Below are positions 26,205 to 35,846 of a stretch of DNA of 64,000 bases, piece after piece. Location of the stretch: positions 248,001-312,000 of the forward strand of contig NZ_JAPDGS010000002.1 of assembly GCF_025950525.1 (NCBI RefSeq). The letters run 5' to 3'. The notes beneath the pieces are model-generated. The model was not told where the DNA came from. It was given only the letters and a program-made list of their open reading frames with translations, and made no database searches. Positions within the stretch are counted from its first letter, which is position 1. Each line of letters opens with the position of its first letter. The DNA is from Stagnihabitans lacustris. GTDB lineage: Bacteria; Pseudomonadota; Alphaproteobacteria; Rhodobacterales; Rhodobacteraceae. The position numbers were made by a program, and so were the translations under genes.

Positions 26205-26265
26205 AAGCGTAGGGTGCGCTTTAGCGCACCATCGGGGGCGGTGCGCTGAAGCGCACCCTACGCTT
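26205..26265. repeat. long palindromic repeat overlapping the DUF2256 gene end
   Basis: Two 26-nt arms (26205-26230 and 26240-26265) are reverse complements in 25 of 26 positions around a 9-nt loop. Each arm also holds an inner palindrome around GGTGCGCT. It lies between the converging lpxK and DUF2256 genes and includes the DUF2256 stop codon (26258-26260). It probably ends both transcripts, and one arm recurs at 20218-20243. Confidence 0.8.
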
Positions 26266-26407
26266 TGGGGGTGCGGGGTCTTTCCCCCCGGCAGCGGTCT
26301 GAGCAATATTTGACCTCGTCCCAGACCTTTTCCCAGGCCTTGCGCCAGGTGAAGGGCCGCCCGCAGGTCGCGCAAACCTTGGTCGGCAAATCGGATTTCT
26401 TGCGCAT
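26258..26407 (-). CDS. DUF2256 small zinc-ribbon-like protein
   Basis: A 49-residue protein with two CxxC/CxxxC pairs: [11 protein letters not shown] and YCSDRCR, and a [10 protein letters not shown] helix between them. This matches DUF2256, a tiny family often found beside cryptochrome/photolyase genes, as here: its ATG lies 2 nt after the photolyase stop. The pairs could bind one zinc ion. Its stop codon falls inside the palindrome at 26205-26265. Function is unknown; co-translation with the photolyase is inferred. Confidence 0.88.
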   Translation of the reverse strand: MRKKSDLPTKVCATCGRPFTWRKAWEKVWDEVKYCSDRCRGERPRTPKA

Positions 26408-26409
26408 CT

Positions 26410-27921
26410 TCACAGGTCGAAACTCAGCTGGCCCGCGGCTTGCGGCGCACGGCGCCCCAGTGCCTTTGCCGGCACCCGGTCATTCACGAAACGCCGATCC
26501 GCGCGCGAGGCGTGGCGTTCGATGATCTCGACGATCTCGGCGCGGTTGGCGGTCTTGCGCAGGCCAAAGATCGCCTCCTTGGCCGCCCGGGCGGCGCTGG
26601 CGACATCCACCAGAGGCTCGGGATAGCGGCGCCCCAGAAGCCGGCCCGCCCCCTCCCACCGCCAGGGTTCCTGCAGATGGACCAGCGGCACGTCAGCCAG
26701 TTCGGGCAGCCAGCGCCGGGTGAAGGCGCCGGTCGGGTCCTGTTCCTGGCCTTGTTTCACCGGGTTGTAGATCCGCGGCGTGTTGATCCCCGTCGTCCCC
26801 GATTGCATCTGGACCTGAGGCCAATGGATGCCGGGTTCGTAATCGGTGAACATCCGCGCCAGGGGCGCCCCGGTCGCCCGCCAATCCAGCCACAGGTGAT
26901 ACGAGGCGACCGATACGACCATGGCCCGCATCCGGAAGTTCAGCCAGCCCGTCGCCCGCAGATAGCGCATACAGGCATCCAGGAAGGGCAGGCCGGTTTG
27001 GCCCTGGGTCCAGGCGTCAAGGCGGGTGGCATCCGTGGTGCGGGCCAGTGTCTCTGCCGCGCGGTGCAGGCAGCGGGTCTCGATGCTGGGCTGATCCTCC
27101 AGCTTTTGAATGAAGTGATCGCGCCAGGCCAGGCGGGAGTGAAACGAGGACAGCGCCCCGGGCCAGGGCACCAGCAACTGATCCGCCTGACGCAGGGTCG
27201 TGGCCTGTGTGACCTCACGCGAGGACAGCGTGCCCCAGGCAAGATGGGGCGACAGGCGGGAACAGGCGCGCTCGGCCGTGACGGGAGAGGACATGGCGGT
27301 CCGGTAAGGCGCGCCGCGGGTGGTCAGGAAAGAGGTCAGCAGCAAAAGCCCCGCCTCGCGGCCACCGGTCTGGCGATGGGGGCAGGGGTCGGGCCGCAGA
27401 CCCAGGCCGCGGGCGGTGGGGATCGGCCCGGGCTCGATGGACGGGCCGTGCAGCGCGGGCGGCGGCAGGGGCTCGGCTTGGGCGAAGGCGTCACGCTGGC
27501 GGGACCAGGCATTGCGCGACTTCAGCCGCCGAATGACGCCCTGCCCGGGCAGTTCCGTCCAGACGATGCCCTGATCCCGCGCCCAGGCCGCGACACGCCG
27601 GTCGCGGGCAAAGGTCCAAAGGTTGCCGGTTTCCTCGTGTGAAATCAGGTGGCTGACCCTGTGCGAGCGGGCCAGCCGCGCCAGAACATCGACCGCCTCG
27701 CCCTGACGGACCACCAAAGGCGCCCCCAGACCGGCAAGGGTCTGGCGCAGTTCGGTCAGGCTTTCGGCGATGAACTCCCATTGCCGGGCCGAGGCATCGG
27801 GCTGCGCCCAAAGCTCGGGTTCCGCGATATACAGCGGGATGACCGGGCCTTCAGACGCCAGGGTCAGGGCCGGATGGTCATGGGCGCGCAGGTCGCGTTT
27901 GAACCAGAGGATCGCGGTCAT
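26410..27921 (-). CDS. deoxyribodipyrimidine photolyase / cryptochrome
   Basis: 503 residues with an N-terminal alpha/beta antenna domain ([19 protein letters not shown]) and a C-terminal helical FAD-binding domain. The FAD-domain landmarks include [11 protein letters not shown], the [24 protein letters not shown] region, and [25 protein letters not shown]. It should repair UV pyrimidine dimers with blue light or act as a cryptochrome photoreceptor; these cannot be separated from sequence. It is followed 2 nt later by the DUF2256 gene. No Fe-S cluster cysteines of the FeS-BCP (CryB-like) type stand out. Confidence 0.9.
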   Translation of the reverse strand: MTAILWFKRDLRAHDHPALTLASEGPVIPLYIAEPELWAQPDASARQWEFIAESLTELRQTLAGLGAPLVVRQGEAVDVLARLARSHRVSHLISHEETGNLWTFARDRRVAAWARDQGIVWTELPGQGVIRRLKSRNAWSRQRDAFAQAEPLPPPALHGPSIEPGPIPTARGLGLRPDPCPHRQTGGREAGLLLLTSFLTTRGAPYRTAMSSPVTAERACSRLSPHLAWGTLSSREVTQATTLRQADQLLVPWPGALSSFHSRLAWRDHFIQKLEDQPSIETRCLHRAAETLARTTDATRLDAWTQGQTGLPFLDACMRYLRATGWLNFRMRAMVVSVASYHLWLDWRATGAPLARMFTDYEPGIHWPQVQMQSGTTGINTPRIYNPVKQGQEQDPTGAFTRRWLPELADVPLVHLQEPWRWEGAGRLLGRRYPEPLVDVASAARAAKEAIFGLRKTANRAEIVEIIERHASRADRRFVNDRVPAKALGRRAPQAAGQLSFDL

Positions 27922-28058
27922 CAGGGCTTTGTTCTTTTTTCGTTCCCTTTTGATGTAGCAGGATTTTGGCCGGGGGAAAGGGGGAAAGGGCAGATCCCGG
28001 GCTGCGCTGGGGAAAGAGAGCCCCCTTGGGTCGCCCGGCGCTCTGCCTCAGCCGCGTA

Positions 28059-28079
28059 GCCCGGGGCATGCCCCGGGGC
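28059..28079 (-). terminator. GC-rich palindrome after the LOG-family gene
   Basis: A perfect 16-nt palindrome (28061-28076) lies directly past the stop codon of the gene at 28080-28895. On the minus strand it forms a short hairpin with no U-run. Probable 3'-end structure. Confidence 0.4.
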
Positions 28080-28895
28080 TCATGCGCCCCAGGCGTCGAT
28101 TTCCGCCAGCGCCTCTTCGGCGGTTTCGACATAGCGGAACAGGTCCAGGTCCTCGGCCGCGATGGTGCCGGCATCGGCCAGCGCCTGCCAGTTGATCACC
28201 CCCTCCCAGAAGGCGCGACCGAACAGCAGGAAAGGCACGGGCTTCATCCGCTTGGTCTGGATCAGGGTCAGGGCCTCGAACATCTCGTCCAGGGTGCCGA
28301 ACCCGCCGGGAAAGACGCAAATCGCGGCGGCGCGCATCAGGAAATGCATCTTGCGGATGGCGAAGTAGTGGAAGTTGAACGACAATTCCGGCGTCACGAA
28401 AGGGTTCGGCGCCTGTTCATGCGGCAAAACAATGTTCAGCCCGACCGACCGCCCCCCGGCCTCATCGGCGCCGCGGTTGCCCGCCTCCATCACGCCGGGG
28501 CCGCCTCCGGTGCAGATCACCCAATGGCCGCCGCCCAGGTCCAGGCTGCGCTGCGTCATGGCGAAGGCGAATTTGCGCGCCTCGTCGTAATAGGGCGTCA
28601 GGGCGGCCAGGCCCGGGGTGCGCGCCGTGGTCGCAAACTCGGGCGCGGGGATGCGCGCGCCGCCAAACAGCACCGTGGTCGACAGCACTCCCGCCTCGTC
28701 CAGCATGACCTGAGCCTTCAGCAATTCCAGCTGCAGCCGCACCGGGCGCAGATCCTCACGCGTCAGGAATTCGGGATCGGCGAAGGCCAGCTTGTAGGCC
28801 GGAGAGCGGGTCTGCGGCGTGTCGGGGATGCGGCGCGTGGTGGCGACATCCTGGACAGAGTCGCGGAACGGATGGGGGCGGGTCGTGTCGGACAT
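28080..28895 (-). CDS. LOG-family (TIGR00730-type) Rossmann-fold protein
   Basis: A 271-residue protein with the LOG signature: VICTGGGPGVMEAGNRGADEAGG (PGGxGTxxE partner further on) and FPGGFGTLDEMFEALTLIQT. Members with intact PGGxGTxxE hydrolyse nucleoside monophosphates to the base and ribose 5-phosphate; many are still labelled lysine decarboxylase. The N-terminal ~75 residues precede the Rossmann core, as in the longer class of this family. Start at ATG 28895 with AAGGAAAG upstream. Single-gene unit. Confidence 0.88.
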   Translation of the reverse strand: MSDTTRPHPFRDSVQDVATTRRIPDTPQTRSPAYKLAFADPEFLTREDLRPVRLQLELLKAQVMLDEAGVLSTTVLFGGARIPAPEFATTARTPGLAALTPYYDEARKFAFAMTQRSLDLGGGHWVICTGGGPGVMEAGNRGADEAGGRSVGLNIVLPHEQAPNPFVTPELSFNFHYFAIRKMHFLMRAAAICVFPGGFGTLDEMFEALTLIQTKRMKPVPFLLFGRAFWEGVINWQALADAGTIAAEDLDLFRYVETAEEALAEIDAWGA

Positions 28896-29025
28896 GAGGC
28901 TTTCCTTGCGGCTTTGGCCCAGCATAGGCGGCGAAAGGTTTCAGAAACGCAACCCTCGGTCGGCAATCCGGCATTGATCGGCGGTCAAGGGGCCGTTACA
29001 CCGCGTGAAACTTTGGAGGTCAACC

Positions 29026-29850
29026 ATGTCGCATACCGCACTCGAATCCGCCATCGAAGCTGCCTGGGAGGCCCGCGAGACGCTGACCCCCGCCACCAAG
29101 GGCGAGACCCGCGACGCAATCGAAGCGACGCTGGAGGCCTTGGACAAGGGCGCGCTGCGGGTGGCCGAAAAGCGCGGCAACGACTGGCACGTGAACCAAT
29201 GGGCGAAAAAGGCGGTGCTGCTGTCGTTCCGCCTGACCGACATGCACGAGATTTCGGGGTCGAACGGCGGGTCGAACTGGTGGGACAAGGTGCCGTCCAA
29301 GTGGCAGGGCTGGACCGAGGCGGACTGGAAAGCGGCGGGCTTTCGCGCCGTGCCGGGGTCGATCGTGCGCCGCAGCGCCTATATCGCCAAGGGGGTCGTC
29401 CTGATGCCCTCTTTCGTCAACCTGGGCGCCTTTGTCGATGAGGGGTCCATGGTGGACGGCTGGGCCACGGTCGGGTCCTGCGCGCAGATCGGCAAAAACG
29501 TGCATCTGTCGGGCGGCGTCGGCATCGGCGGCGTGCTGGAGCCGATGCAGGCGGGCCCGACGATCATCGAGGACAACTGCTTTATCGGCGCGCGGTCCGA
29601 GGTCGTCGAAGGCTGCATCATCCGCGAAGGCTCGGTTCTGGGGATGGGCGTCTTCATCGGCAAATCGACCAAGATCGTCGACCGCGAAACCGGCGCCGTC
29701 ATGTATGGCGAGGTCCCCGCGGGGTCGGTCGTCGTGGCGGGGTCGATGCCGTCGAAGGGCGGGATCAACCTCTATTGCGCGGTGATCGTCAAGCGGGTGG
29801 ATGCGCAGACGCGGTCCAAGACCTCGATCAATGAGTTGTTGCGCGACTGA
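29026..29850 (+). CDS. dapD: 2,3,4,5-tetrahydropyridine-2,6-dicarboxylate N-succinyltransferase
   Basis: A 274-residue enzyme, the usual length. An N-terminal helical domain precedes a left-handed beta-helix built from hexapeptide repeats (about residues 110-230: [38 protein letters not shown]). It succinylates tetrahydrodipicolinate on the way to meso-diaminopimelate and lysine. ATG 29026 follows GGAGGT. A terminator at 29920-29949 ends the unit. The later pathway gene dapE is close by at 31744. Confidence 0.96.
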   Translation: MSHTALESAIEAAWEARETLTPATKGETRDAIEATLEALDKGALRVAEKRGNDWHVNQWAKKAVLLSFRLTDMHEISGSNGGSNWWDKVPSKWQGWTEADWKAAGFRAVPGSIVRRSAYIAKGVVLMPSFVNLGAFVDEGSMVDGWATVGSCAQIGKNVHLSGGVGIGGVLEPMQAGPTIIEDNCFIGARSEVVEGCIIREGSVLGMGVFIGKSTKIVDRETGAVMYGEVPAGSVVVAGSMPSKGGINLYCAVIVKRVDAQTRSKTSINELLRD

Positions 29851-29919
29851 AGGGTCGCGCGGGGCGTTTTGCGCGACTTTGGGCCCGACCGGCTTCGGCC
29901 CAAGGTCTGAAACATCACT

Positions 29920-29949
29920 GGCCCTCGGTCCCTGACCGGGGGCCTTTTT
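29920..29949 (+). terminator. intrinsic terminator after dapD
   Basis: GGCCCTCGGTC (29920-29930) pairs with GACCGGGGGCC (29934-29944) around a 3-nt loop and is followed at once by TTTTT. It lies 70 nt past the dapD stop. Confidence 0.85.
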
Positions 29950-30004
29950 CTGCGGCAAATTGGGGTCATGACCGCGTAACCCATAAAACCGGAAAGGTTT
30001 CCCC

Positions 30005-30184
30005 ATGAAGACCCTGATCGCCGCCGTCCTTTTTGCCACCATCGCAGCCCCCGTGCTGGCCATGGACCATGCCTATGTGACCACCGCCACGGGCGTCACC
30101 GTCGATACCGTGATGCCGGGCGCCGATATCCTTGGCCGCCGTTCGGGCGCTTGCCGCGAAGGCTCGCGCTGCGGCGGCGTCTAA
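30005..30184 (+). CDS. small secreted peptide, unknown
   Basis: A 59-residue frame with a clear signal peptide (MKTLIAAVLFATIAAPVLA, cleavage after residue 19). This leaves a mature peptide of about 40 residues with two cysteines near the C-terminus (ACREGSRCGG). GGAAAGG lies 7 nt before the ATG, and strong hairpins lie on both sides (29920-29949 and 30203-30237). It therefore looks like an independent small transcription unit. No family recognised. Confidence 0.68.
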   Translation: MKTLIAAVLFATIAAPVLAMDHAYVTTATGVTVDTVMPGADILGRRSGACREGSRCGGV

Positions 30185-30202
30185 GGCCCGCCGATCCTGA
30201 AG

Positions 30203-30237
30203 GCGGCCCCGGAGTCTCCTCCGGGGCCGCTTTGCTT
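30203..30237 (+). terminator. intrinsic terminator after the small secreted peptide gene
   Basis: GCGGCCCCGGA (30203-30213) pairs with TCCGGGGCCGC (30220-30230), followed by TTTGCTTT. It starts 18 nt after the stop codon at 30184. Confidence 0.8.
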
Positions 30238-30284
30238 TGGTCCGCCGGGCTGATAACAAGGCGCAAATCCAGCCGGGGGCGATG

Positions 30285-30638
30285 ATGAGCGACGAACAGA
30301 CGAGTGACGACAAGCCGGTCAAGGCCAAGCGGCCGCAGCAGGTCTTCACGCTTTTGGTCGAGGTCGGGCGCAAGGCCGATGACGGATTGCCGCCCAAGGC
30401 GACGGGGGCGGGCCTTTTGTGCTATGCCTCGGGCGTGGACGAGGAAGAGGCCGTGCGCGAGACCGTGGCCATCCTGAAAACCGCCGACATGGCGCCGCTG
30501 GACGTGCAGGGCTATGGCACGCTGGAGGAACGCGAGGCGGCGGGCGACGAGATCGGCGCCGAAGAACGCGCGCTGATGGACCGCGCCCTGGCCGAGAATT
30601 CGGTGATCGTGGCCCAGGTGACGCCCTTCTTCGACTGA
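30285..30638 (+). CDS. small conserved-looking cytoplasmic protein, unknown
   Basis: A 117-residue acidic protein with a charged N-terminal tail (MSDEQTSDDKPVKAKRPQQ) and a folded domain. That domain runs from VFTLLVEVGRKADDGLPP through GLLCYASGVDEEEAVRETVAILKTADMAPLDV to NSVIVAQVTPFF. No signal peptide or membrane helix. Two ATGs (30282, 30285) are possible. No family recognised. It faces the Hint-domain gene and is separate from dapD. Confidence 0.78.
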   Translation: MSDEQTSDDKPVKAKRPQQVFTLLVEVGRKADDGLPPKATGAGLLCYASGVDEEEAVRETVAILKTADMAPLDVQGYGTLEEREAAGDEIGAEERALMDRALAENSVIVAQVTPFFD

Positions 30639-30669
30639 CCTTCAGGGGGGCAGTCGGCGGCCGCCCCCT

Positions 30670-31647
30670 TCACGCCACGTGGCGCAGCGCGACCCGGCCC
30701 AAAAGCGCCAACAGCGGCGGCGTCTCCCAATCGGCCAAGGTCCGGCGCGGGGCCTCGGCGCCCGGGGCGGCATGGGACATCATGCAGCACCCATCCACCA
30801 GGATCAGCGCCGGCCGCCCCAGGTCCAGCGCCAGCCCCTCCACGACCGCGCGGCGCTCTTCGCGGTGCGCCAGGCTGCCGTCACACAGCGCCAGGGCCGG
30901 CACCAGCGCCTCTTCGGTGCCGCACAGATATTCGACCGAAGGCCCCGAAATCAGGATCGGCTGATCGGTCGACACCAGGATATCCCGGGTCAGGCCGAAA
31001 AACGGGCTGCGCAACCGGATCGGGGCAAAGCTGCCGCGGGCGGGCAGGCGGCGCCGGATCAGGCGGCGCAGCGCCACCGGGCCCTCGTCCAGCGTCAGAA
31101 CCAGGTCGCCGCCGCGCAATTGGCCAGCCGGAACCAGGCCGCGGGGCGTCTCGATCAGGCTTTGCGGCCCGATCCAGGGCGCATGGGCAGGAAGCCGGGC
31201 CTCTTCGGTCGCGCCATACCACAGCAGCGCGGGGGCGCGGCGCGCCGTCTGCAGGGCCGGGATCTCCAGCGCCATCGCGCCGACGCCGGGTGCTGCGCGG
31301 TCATGGCCGGGCAGGCCGATCACCCGCAGGTCCATCCGCCAACGCCCCGACCGCGACTCAAACCCGAAGGACAGGCGGGCCGTGGCGCGCAGGGCGGGCA
31401 GGGCGCCGGGCAGGCGGTGGTTGGCCACACGCTCGCCCCGGCGATGGGTCAGGGTGATGCCCGCCTCGGGATCGGCAAACAGTGCCAAACGATTGTCGCC
31501 CTCGGCCTGCAACAGCACGGTGGGCCGTTCCAGCGGCAAGGCGAATTCCACCACAAGAAGCCCCGCCGTCAGATGCGAGGGGCCGGGCGGAAGATCGGTG
31601 TCGGACAGCACCCGCCAGGTGGTGGGGCCGATATCTGCTGTGGTCAT
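30670..31647 (-). CDS. Hint-domain (hedgehog/intein-type) protein
   Basis: 325 residues. The N-terminal ~150 residues are a beta-rich domain (LLVVEFALPLERPTVLLQAEG, LSFGFESRSGRWRMDLRVIGLPG). A Hint module follows: TPRGLVPAGQLRGGDLVLTLDEGPVALRRLIRRR, then ILVSTDQPILISG and LVPALALCDG. The residue at the usual splice cysteine position is S (GPQSLIETPRG), so self-splicing is doubtful. Such Hint_2 proteins are common in Rhodobacteraceae, often many per genome, with unknown function. Confidence 0.82.
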   Translation of the reverse strand: MTTADIGPTTWRVLSDTDLPPGPSHLTAGLLVVEFALPLERPTVLLQAEGDNRLALFADPEAGITLTHRRGERVANHRLPGALPALRATARLSFGFESRSGRWRMDLRVIGLPGHDRAAPGVGAMALEIPALQTARRAPALLWYGATEEARLPAHAPWIGPQSLIETPRGLVPAGQLRGGDLVLTLDEGPVALRRLIRRRLPARGSFAPIRLRSPFFGLTRDILVSTDQPILISGPSVEYLCGTEEALVPALALCDGSLAHREERRAVVEGLALDLGRPALILVDGCCMMSHAAPGAEAPRRTLADWETPPLLALLGRVALRHVA

Positions 31648-31743
31648 GCCTGCCTCATGCCCGATCTTGTGCCGGGATCTGCGATGATACTAGCGCGGCG
31701 CCGGTGACTTGTCATCCGGCTTTGGCTTGGGCACAAAGGCGGA

Positions 31744-32877
31744 ATGGACGCCATTGATCTCACCGCCCGCCTCATTCGCTGCCCCTCGGTCACGCCGGAC
31801 GAAGGGGGGGCGCTGGTTTTGCTGCAAGAGCTGCTGACGGGGGCGGGGTTCGAATGTCACCGCGTCGACCGCGGCGGGGTCAGCAACCTGTTCGCGCGTT
31901 GGGGCCAACGGGGGGCGAATAAATCCTTTGGGTTCAACGGCCATACCGATGTCGTGCCAGTGGGGGACGCTGCGGCCTGGACGCATGATCCCTTTGGCGC
32001 ACAGGTCGTGGACGGGGTCATGTATGGCCGCGGGGCCACGGATATGAAGTCGGGCGTCGCGGCTTTTGTCGCGGCGGCGGTGGATTTCGTGACCGCGACG
32101 CCGCCCGATGGCGCCGTGGTGATCACGATCACCGGCGACGAAGAGGGGCCCTCGGTCGATGGGACGGTCGCTTTGCTGGACTGGATGGCGGCGCATGGCG
32201 AAAAGATGAGCCACTGTCTTGTGGGCGAGCCGACCTGCCCGAACGAGATGGGCGAGATGATGAAGATCGGCCGTCGCGGGTCCATGACGGCCTGGTTCAC
32301 GGCCGAGGGCGTGCAGGGCCATTCGGCCTATCCGCACCGGGCGCGGAACCCGATGAGCGCGCTGGTGCGGCTTTTGGGCCGGATCGACCGGCCGCTGGAC
32401 GAGGGGACGGCGCATTTCGACGCCTCGACCCTGGCGATCACCACGGTGGATTGCGGCAATCCGGCGACCAATGTGATCCCGGCCAAGGGTCAGGCGACGG
32501 TCAACATCCGCTTTAACGATGCCCATTCCGGGGCAAGCCTGACCGAATGGCTGCGCGCCGAAGCGGCGGCGGTCGAGGCCGAAACCGGGGTAAAGATCGG
32601 GATGCGGGTGTCGATTTCGGGCGAGAGTTTCGTGACCTCTCCGGGGGCGTTCACCGAGCTGGTGGCAGGGGCAGTGGCGGCAGAGACGGGGGTGCGGCCG
32701 GTGGCTTCGACCTCGGGCGGGACGTCGGATGCGCGCTTCGTCAAGGATCATTGCCCGGTGGTCGAGTTCGGCCTTGTGGGGCGGACGATGCACCAGGTCG
32801 ACGAATCGGTGCCTGTGGCGCAAATCGCGCAGCTGAAGGCGATCTATGGGCGGATCTTGCGGGATTATTTCGCCTGA
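31744..32877 (+). CDS. dapE: succinyl-diaminopimelate desuccinylase
   Basis: A 377-residue M20-family zinc enzyme. Metal ligands are seen in [24 protein letters not shown] and [11 protein letters not shown] (the catalytic Glu pair), plus [11 protein letters not shown] and the C-terminal [11 protein letters not shown]. The lid domain contains [25 protein letters not shown]. It removes succinate from N-succinyl-LL-diaminopimelate. With dapD nearby, the window holds two steps of the succinylase lysine/DAP pathway. Confidence 0.97.
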   Translation: MDAIDLTARLIRCPSVTPDEGGALVLLQELLTGAGFECHRVDRGGVSNLFARWGQRGANKSFGFNGHTDVVPVGDAAAWTHDPFGAQVVDGVMYGRGATDMKSGVAAFVAAAVDFVTATPPDGAVVITITGDEEGPSVDGTVALLDWMAAHGEKMSHCLVGEPTCPNEMGEMMKIGRRGSMTAWFTAEGVQGHSAYPHRARNPMSALVRLLGRIDRPLDEGTAHFDASTLAITTVDCGNPATNVIPAKGQATVNIRFNDAHSGASLTEWLRAEAAAVEAETGVKIGMRVSISGESFVTSPGAFTELVAGAVAAETGVRPVASTSGGTSDARFVKDHCPVVEFGLVGRTMHQVDESVPVAQIAQLKAIYGRILRDYFA

Positions 32878-33586
32878 GGGATGGGGCGGGGGCTGGCGGG
32901 TTGCGGATGGGGCCGGGAGGTCACGGGCTCTCGGTTTCAGTCGAGTGTTGCAGAATGGGCGCGAAGGGGGAAGCCCTGTGGTGCCGTAGGGGGCGGTGCC
33001 GTGCCGTTTCGTGGGGTGACATGCCGTGCCTCTCTACGCGGTGAGGTCCTTGCAGGCTGGGCAATGGTGTGACGGGTTTCGCCTTGGGCTATGCCGGCTG
33101 AAGCTGTGGACGCTTTGAGGCATTGAATGGATCGCGCCGGCTTCGTCGCCGACCGGCTGCTGTTCAAGTGGCCGATTGCGGATGATATCATTCGGAATGC
33201 GGGTGCTCGCGGAAAGCGGCGTCCTGTTTTGCTGGCTGGGCAGTGGTTTGGTGCGTCATTTTTGGCATTGCCATCTGAGCGGGCGCCTTTGGACAGCGGG
33301 CTGACCGCGGTTTCCTGCCGTTCTGGCCCCGCGTGTTTTGGGCGCAGTTTCTGGTTTTGCCGTTGGGGGGCCTGCGGAAAGCGGGCTGACAGTGGCGTCC
33401 TGCCATGCCGACCGGGTGCGGCTCGGCGAGGTCTTTGCACTCTGCCGGGCGGCGCAGTGCCGGACAAAGGGCTTGAGGGGTCTGACGATGGCCGCGATTT
33501 CGCGACCGGGGCGGAGCCTACGACAGGTGGGCTTTCCTCGTCGCGCGGCCCGGTCTATGACGATGCGCCAATGACAGGGGGAGCCC
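32878..33586. other. 709-nt gene-free interval
   Basis: No convincing gene between dapE and the GNAT gene; the longest frames lack domain-like sequence. The region is G/T-rich on the plus strand and contains loosely repeated phrases. CTGGGCARTGGTKTG appears near 33057 and 33236, and CGGAAAGCGG near 33210 and 33374. This suggests decayed duplicated units. No tRNA or terminator was recognised. Confidence 0.55.
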
Positions 33587-34024
33587 ATGAGCCTGACGAT
33601 TGCCGAGACCCGCGACATTGCCCTGTGCCGGCGGCTGCGGCGCGAGGTCTTCATCGAGGAGCAGGGCGTGCCCGAGGCCGATGAGGTCGATGACTTGGAC
33701 GAAGTCGCGATTCACCTTCTGGCCGAGGAGGGTGGCGCGCTGGGCTCTGCCCGGCTGTTGATCCAGGGCGACACCGGCAAGATCGGCCGGGTCTGCGTCC
33801 TGCAATCTGCCCGTGGCCGTGGGATCGGCGCGGCCCTGATCCGGGCCGCGGTCGACAGATTCCGCCTCATGGGCCTGGCCCGGGCCAAGCTGGGGGCCCA
33901 GGTTCATGCCCTGGGCTTTTACGAGGCGCTGGGCTTTGAACCCGTGGGCGAGGTCTATCAGGACGCCGGGATTGCCCATCGCGACATGGTCTTGCCCCTA
34001 GGCCGCGAGCCAGGCGGGCTCTGA
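33587..34024 (+). CDS. GNAT-family N-acetyltransferase (ElaA-like)
   Basis: A 145-residue GNAT fold. [19 protein letters not shown] is the typical ElaA/YjcF-like start. The acetyl-CoA pyrophosphate loop is [18 protein letters not shown], followed by [25 protein letters not shown]. The substrate is unknown. GGGGGAG lies 6 nt before the ATG. The 3' end overlaps the converging chemoreceptor gene by 27 nt. Confidence 0.9.
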   Translation: MSLTIAETRDIALCRRLRREVFIEEQGVPEADEVDDLDEVAIHLLAEEGGALGSARLLIQGDTGKIGRVCVLQSARGRGIGAALIRAAVDRFRLMGLARAKLGAQVHALGFYEALGFEPVGEVYQDAGIAHRDMVLPLGREPGGL

Positions 34025-35773
34025 TCGGACCTCGGTCCGTGCCTTTTGGCCTTGGCCGACCGAGAACTGACCGACGATCCCTTCAAGGCCGATCGCCTCG
34101 TGTTCCACCGCCCGCGAGGCGGCGCCGCTTTCCTCTGCCATGGCGGCGTTTTGCTGCGTCACCTGGTCCAGCTGCGCGACGCCAAGGTTGATTTCATGCA
34201 GCGCCCTCGCCTGCTCGCGCGAGCCTTTGGCGATGTTCGACACCAGTTCCGAGATTTGCACCACCTCTTTGACCACGGCCCCCAAGGCGCTGCGGGCCTG
34301 GTCGACCTGCTGCACGCCGCGTTCGACCTGGGCGGCCGAGGCGCTGATCAGGCCCTTGATCTCTTTCGCGGCGGTCGATGACCGTTGCGCCAGCGCCCGC
34401 ACCTCGGAGGCGACGACCGCAAAGCCGCGGCCCGCATCGCCGGCCCGTGCCGCCTCGACCCCGGCGTTCAGCGCCAGAAGGTTGGTCTGGAAGGCGATGT
34501 CGTCGATCACCCCGATGATCTGCGAAATCTGCGCCGAAGAGGCCTCGATCTCGTTCATCGCGGTCACGGCGCCCATCACGATGGTGCCGCTGTGTTCGAC
34601 CTCGGACCGGGCGCGCTGCACCACGTCCTCGACCTCGCGGGCATTGTCGGCGGCAGAGGTCATGCCCCCCGTCACCTCCTCAAGGGCGGCGGCGGTTTCC
34701 TCCAGCGTGGCGGCCTGGTTTTCGGTCCGGGTGGCCAGGTTCTCGGACGCGCGCGACAGGTCGGCCGATTGCGCGCGGATCGAATCGCTGACCTCGACCA
34801 CCTGGCGGATCGACTGGCACAGCTGCCGGGCGGCCTGGTTGAAATCCTGGCGCAACTGGTCATAGCTGCCGCTGAAGACTTCGGTGATCTGGCCGGTCAA
34901 CGTGCCTGCGGCCAGGCCGCGCAGCTCGGTCCCCATGCGGGTGATGACCTGATCCGCTTCGGCTTGGCGCGCCTTTTGTTCGGCCATCATCGCCACGACC
35001 CGTTCGGACACGCGGTCGATGTCGCGGGCAATGGCGCCGATGTCGTCGCTGCGGGTGATCGTGCCGATCCGGTATTCGAAATCGCCATTGGCCACCTGAT
35101 CCAGCGCGGCGCGCAGCCGCGTCACCGGCCTGACGATCATCTGAGTCACTTTCCAGGCCGAAAAGCCCATCAGCAACAGCATGACCAGAGCCCCCCCGGC
35201 GCCGACGAACCGGAACTTCAGCATCGTCGCGGCATTCCCGCTCTGGACCCGGGTGCTGATCGTCTCGACCTCTTCGGCGATGCCCTCAAGCTCTACCTCC
35301 AGGGCCGAGAAACTGTCCATGAAGCCCGCAAGCTGCGCCTTGCCCATGGCGACATCCTGCAAGGCAATATCGACTGTGCTGCGTGCCGTCTTCATATAAG
35401 TGTCGACAAGCGGCTTGGCATTGTCGACCCGCGCACTGAGTTCGGGAAAGACATCCAGCGCCTGCAAAGCCCCAAACGTGGCTTCGAACCCACCTATGGC
35501 ATCGTTCAGCGAGGCCTGCACCTCCGCCTTTTCCGCCGGAGTGCCATTGGGACCGACCAGAAGCGCCCGTATCGTGGCGGCCTCGATCCCCTCATGATAC
35601 ATGTCTGTCGTCACGGTATGCCGCGTCACCTGACCCAAAGTGACCTGCTGGTCATAGCTGATCGAGGCCTCATGGAAGGTCAGCGCCCCCAGCCCGGCCA
35701 TCACAATGACCGCCAGCATCGAAATCGCACTGATCAAGAAAAGCGAGCTTCGAATCGAAATTGTGCGCAGCAT
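33998..35773 (-). CDS. methyl-accepting chemotaxis protein
   Basis: A 591-residue chemoreceptor. TM1 is at about 10-32, followed by a periplasmic four-helix-type sensor region (about 33-188). TM2 is at about 190-210, with a HAMP domain after it ([28 protein letters not shown]). The cytoplasmic signalling coiled-coil carries the hairpin tip [40 protein letters not shown]. No terminal CheR-binding pentapeptide is evident (ends SEPAWLAA). The ligand is unknown, and no other che genes are nearby. Confidence 0.95.
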   Translation of the reverse strand: MLRTISIRSSLFLISAISMLAVIVMAGLGALTFHEASISYDQQVTLGQVTRHTVTTDMYHEGIEAATIRALLVGPNGTPAEKAEVQASLNDAIGGFEATFGALQALDVFPELSARVDNAKPLVDTYMKTARSTVDIALQDVAMGKAQLAGFMDSFSALEVELEGIAEEVETISTRVQSGNAATMLKFRFVGAGGALVMLLLMGFSAWKVTQMIVRPVTRLRAALDQVANGDFEYRIGTITRSDDIGAIARDIDRVSERVVAMMAEQKARQAEADQVITRMGTELRGLAAGTLTGQITEVFSGSYDQLRQDFNQAARQLCQSIRQVVEVSDSIRAQSADLSRASENLATRTENQAATLEETAAALEEVTGGMTSAADNAREVEDVVQRARSEVEHSGTIVMGAVTAMNEIEASSAQISQIIGVIDDIAFQTNLLALNAGVEAARAGDAGRGFAVVASEVRALAQRSSTAAKEIKGLISASAAQVERGVQQVDQARSALGAVVKEVVQISELVSNIAKGSREQARALHEINLGVAQLDQVTQQNAAMAEESGAASRAVEHEAIGLEGIVGQFSVGQGQKARTEVRSEPAWLAA

Positions 35774-35846
35774 GTCCTGTCCCTTTGACGTCCAGGGGCA
35801 AGGCTAGCCTCTCAGGTCTTAACAGGCTGCAAACGTCTGCACGATT

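Noticed and set aside
30670-31647. Self-splicing intein
   Set aside because: The Hint-like domain has Ser rather than Cys at the likely first position and no interrupted host protein; treated as a Hint_2-type protein.
33127-33684. 185-residue frame in the dapE-GNAT interval
   Set aside because: Unusual Cys/Gly/Arg-rich composition, overlaps the GNAT start, and no recognisable motif.
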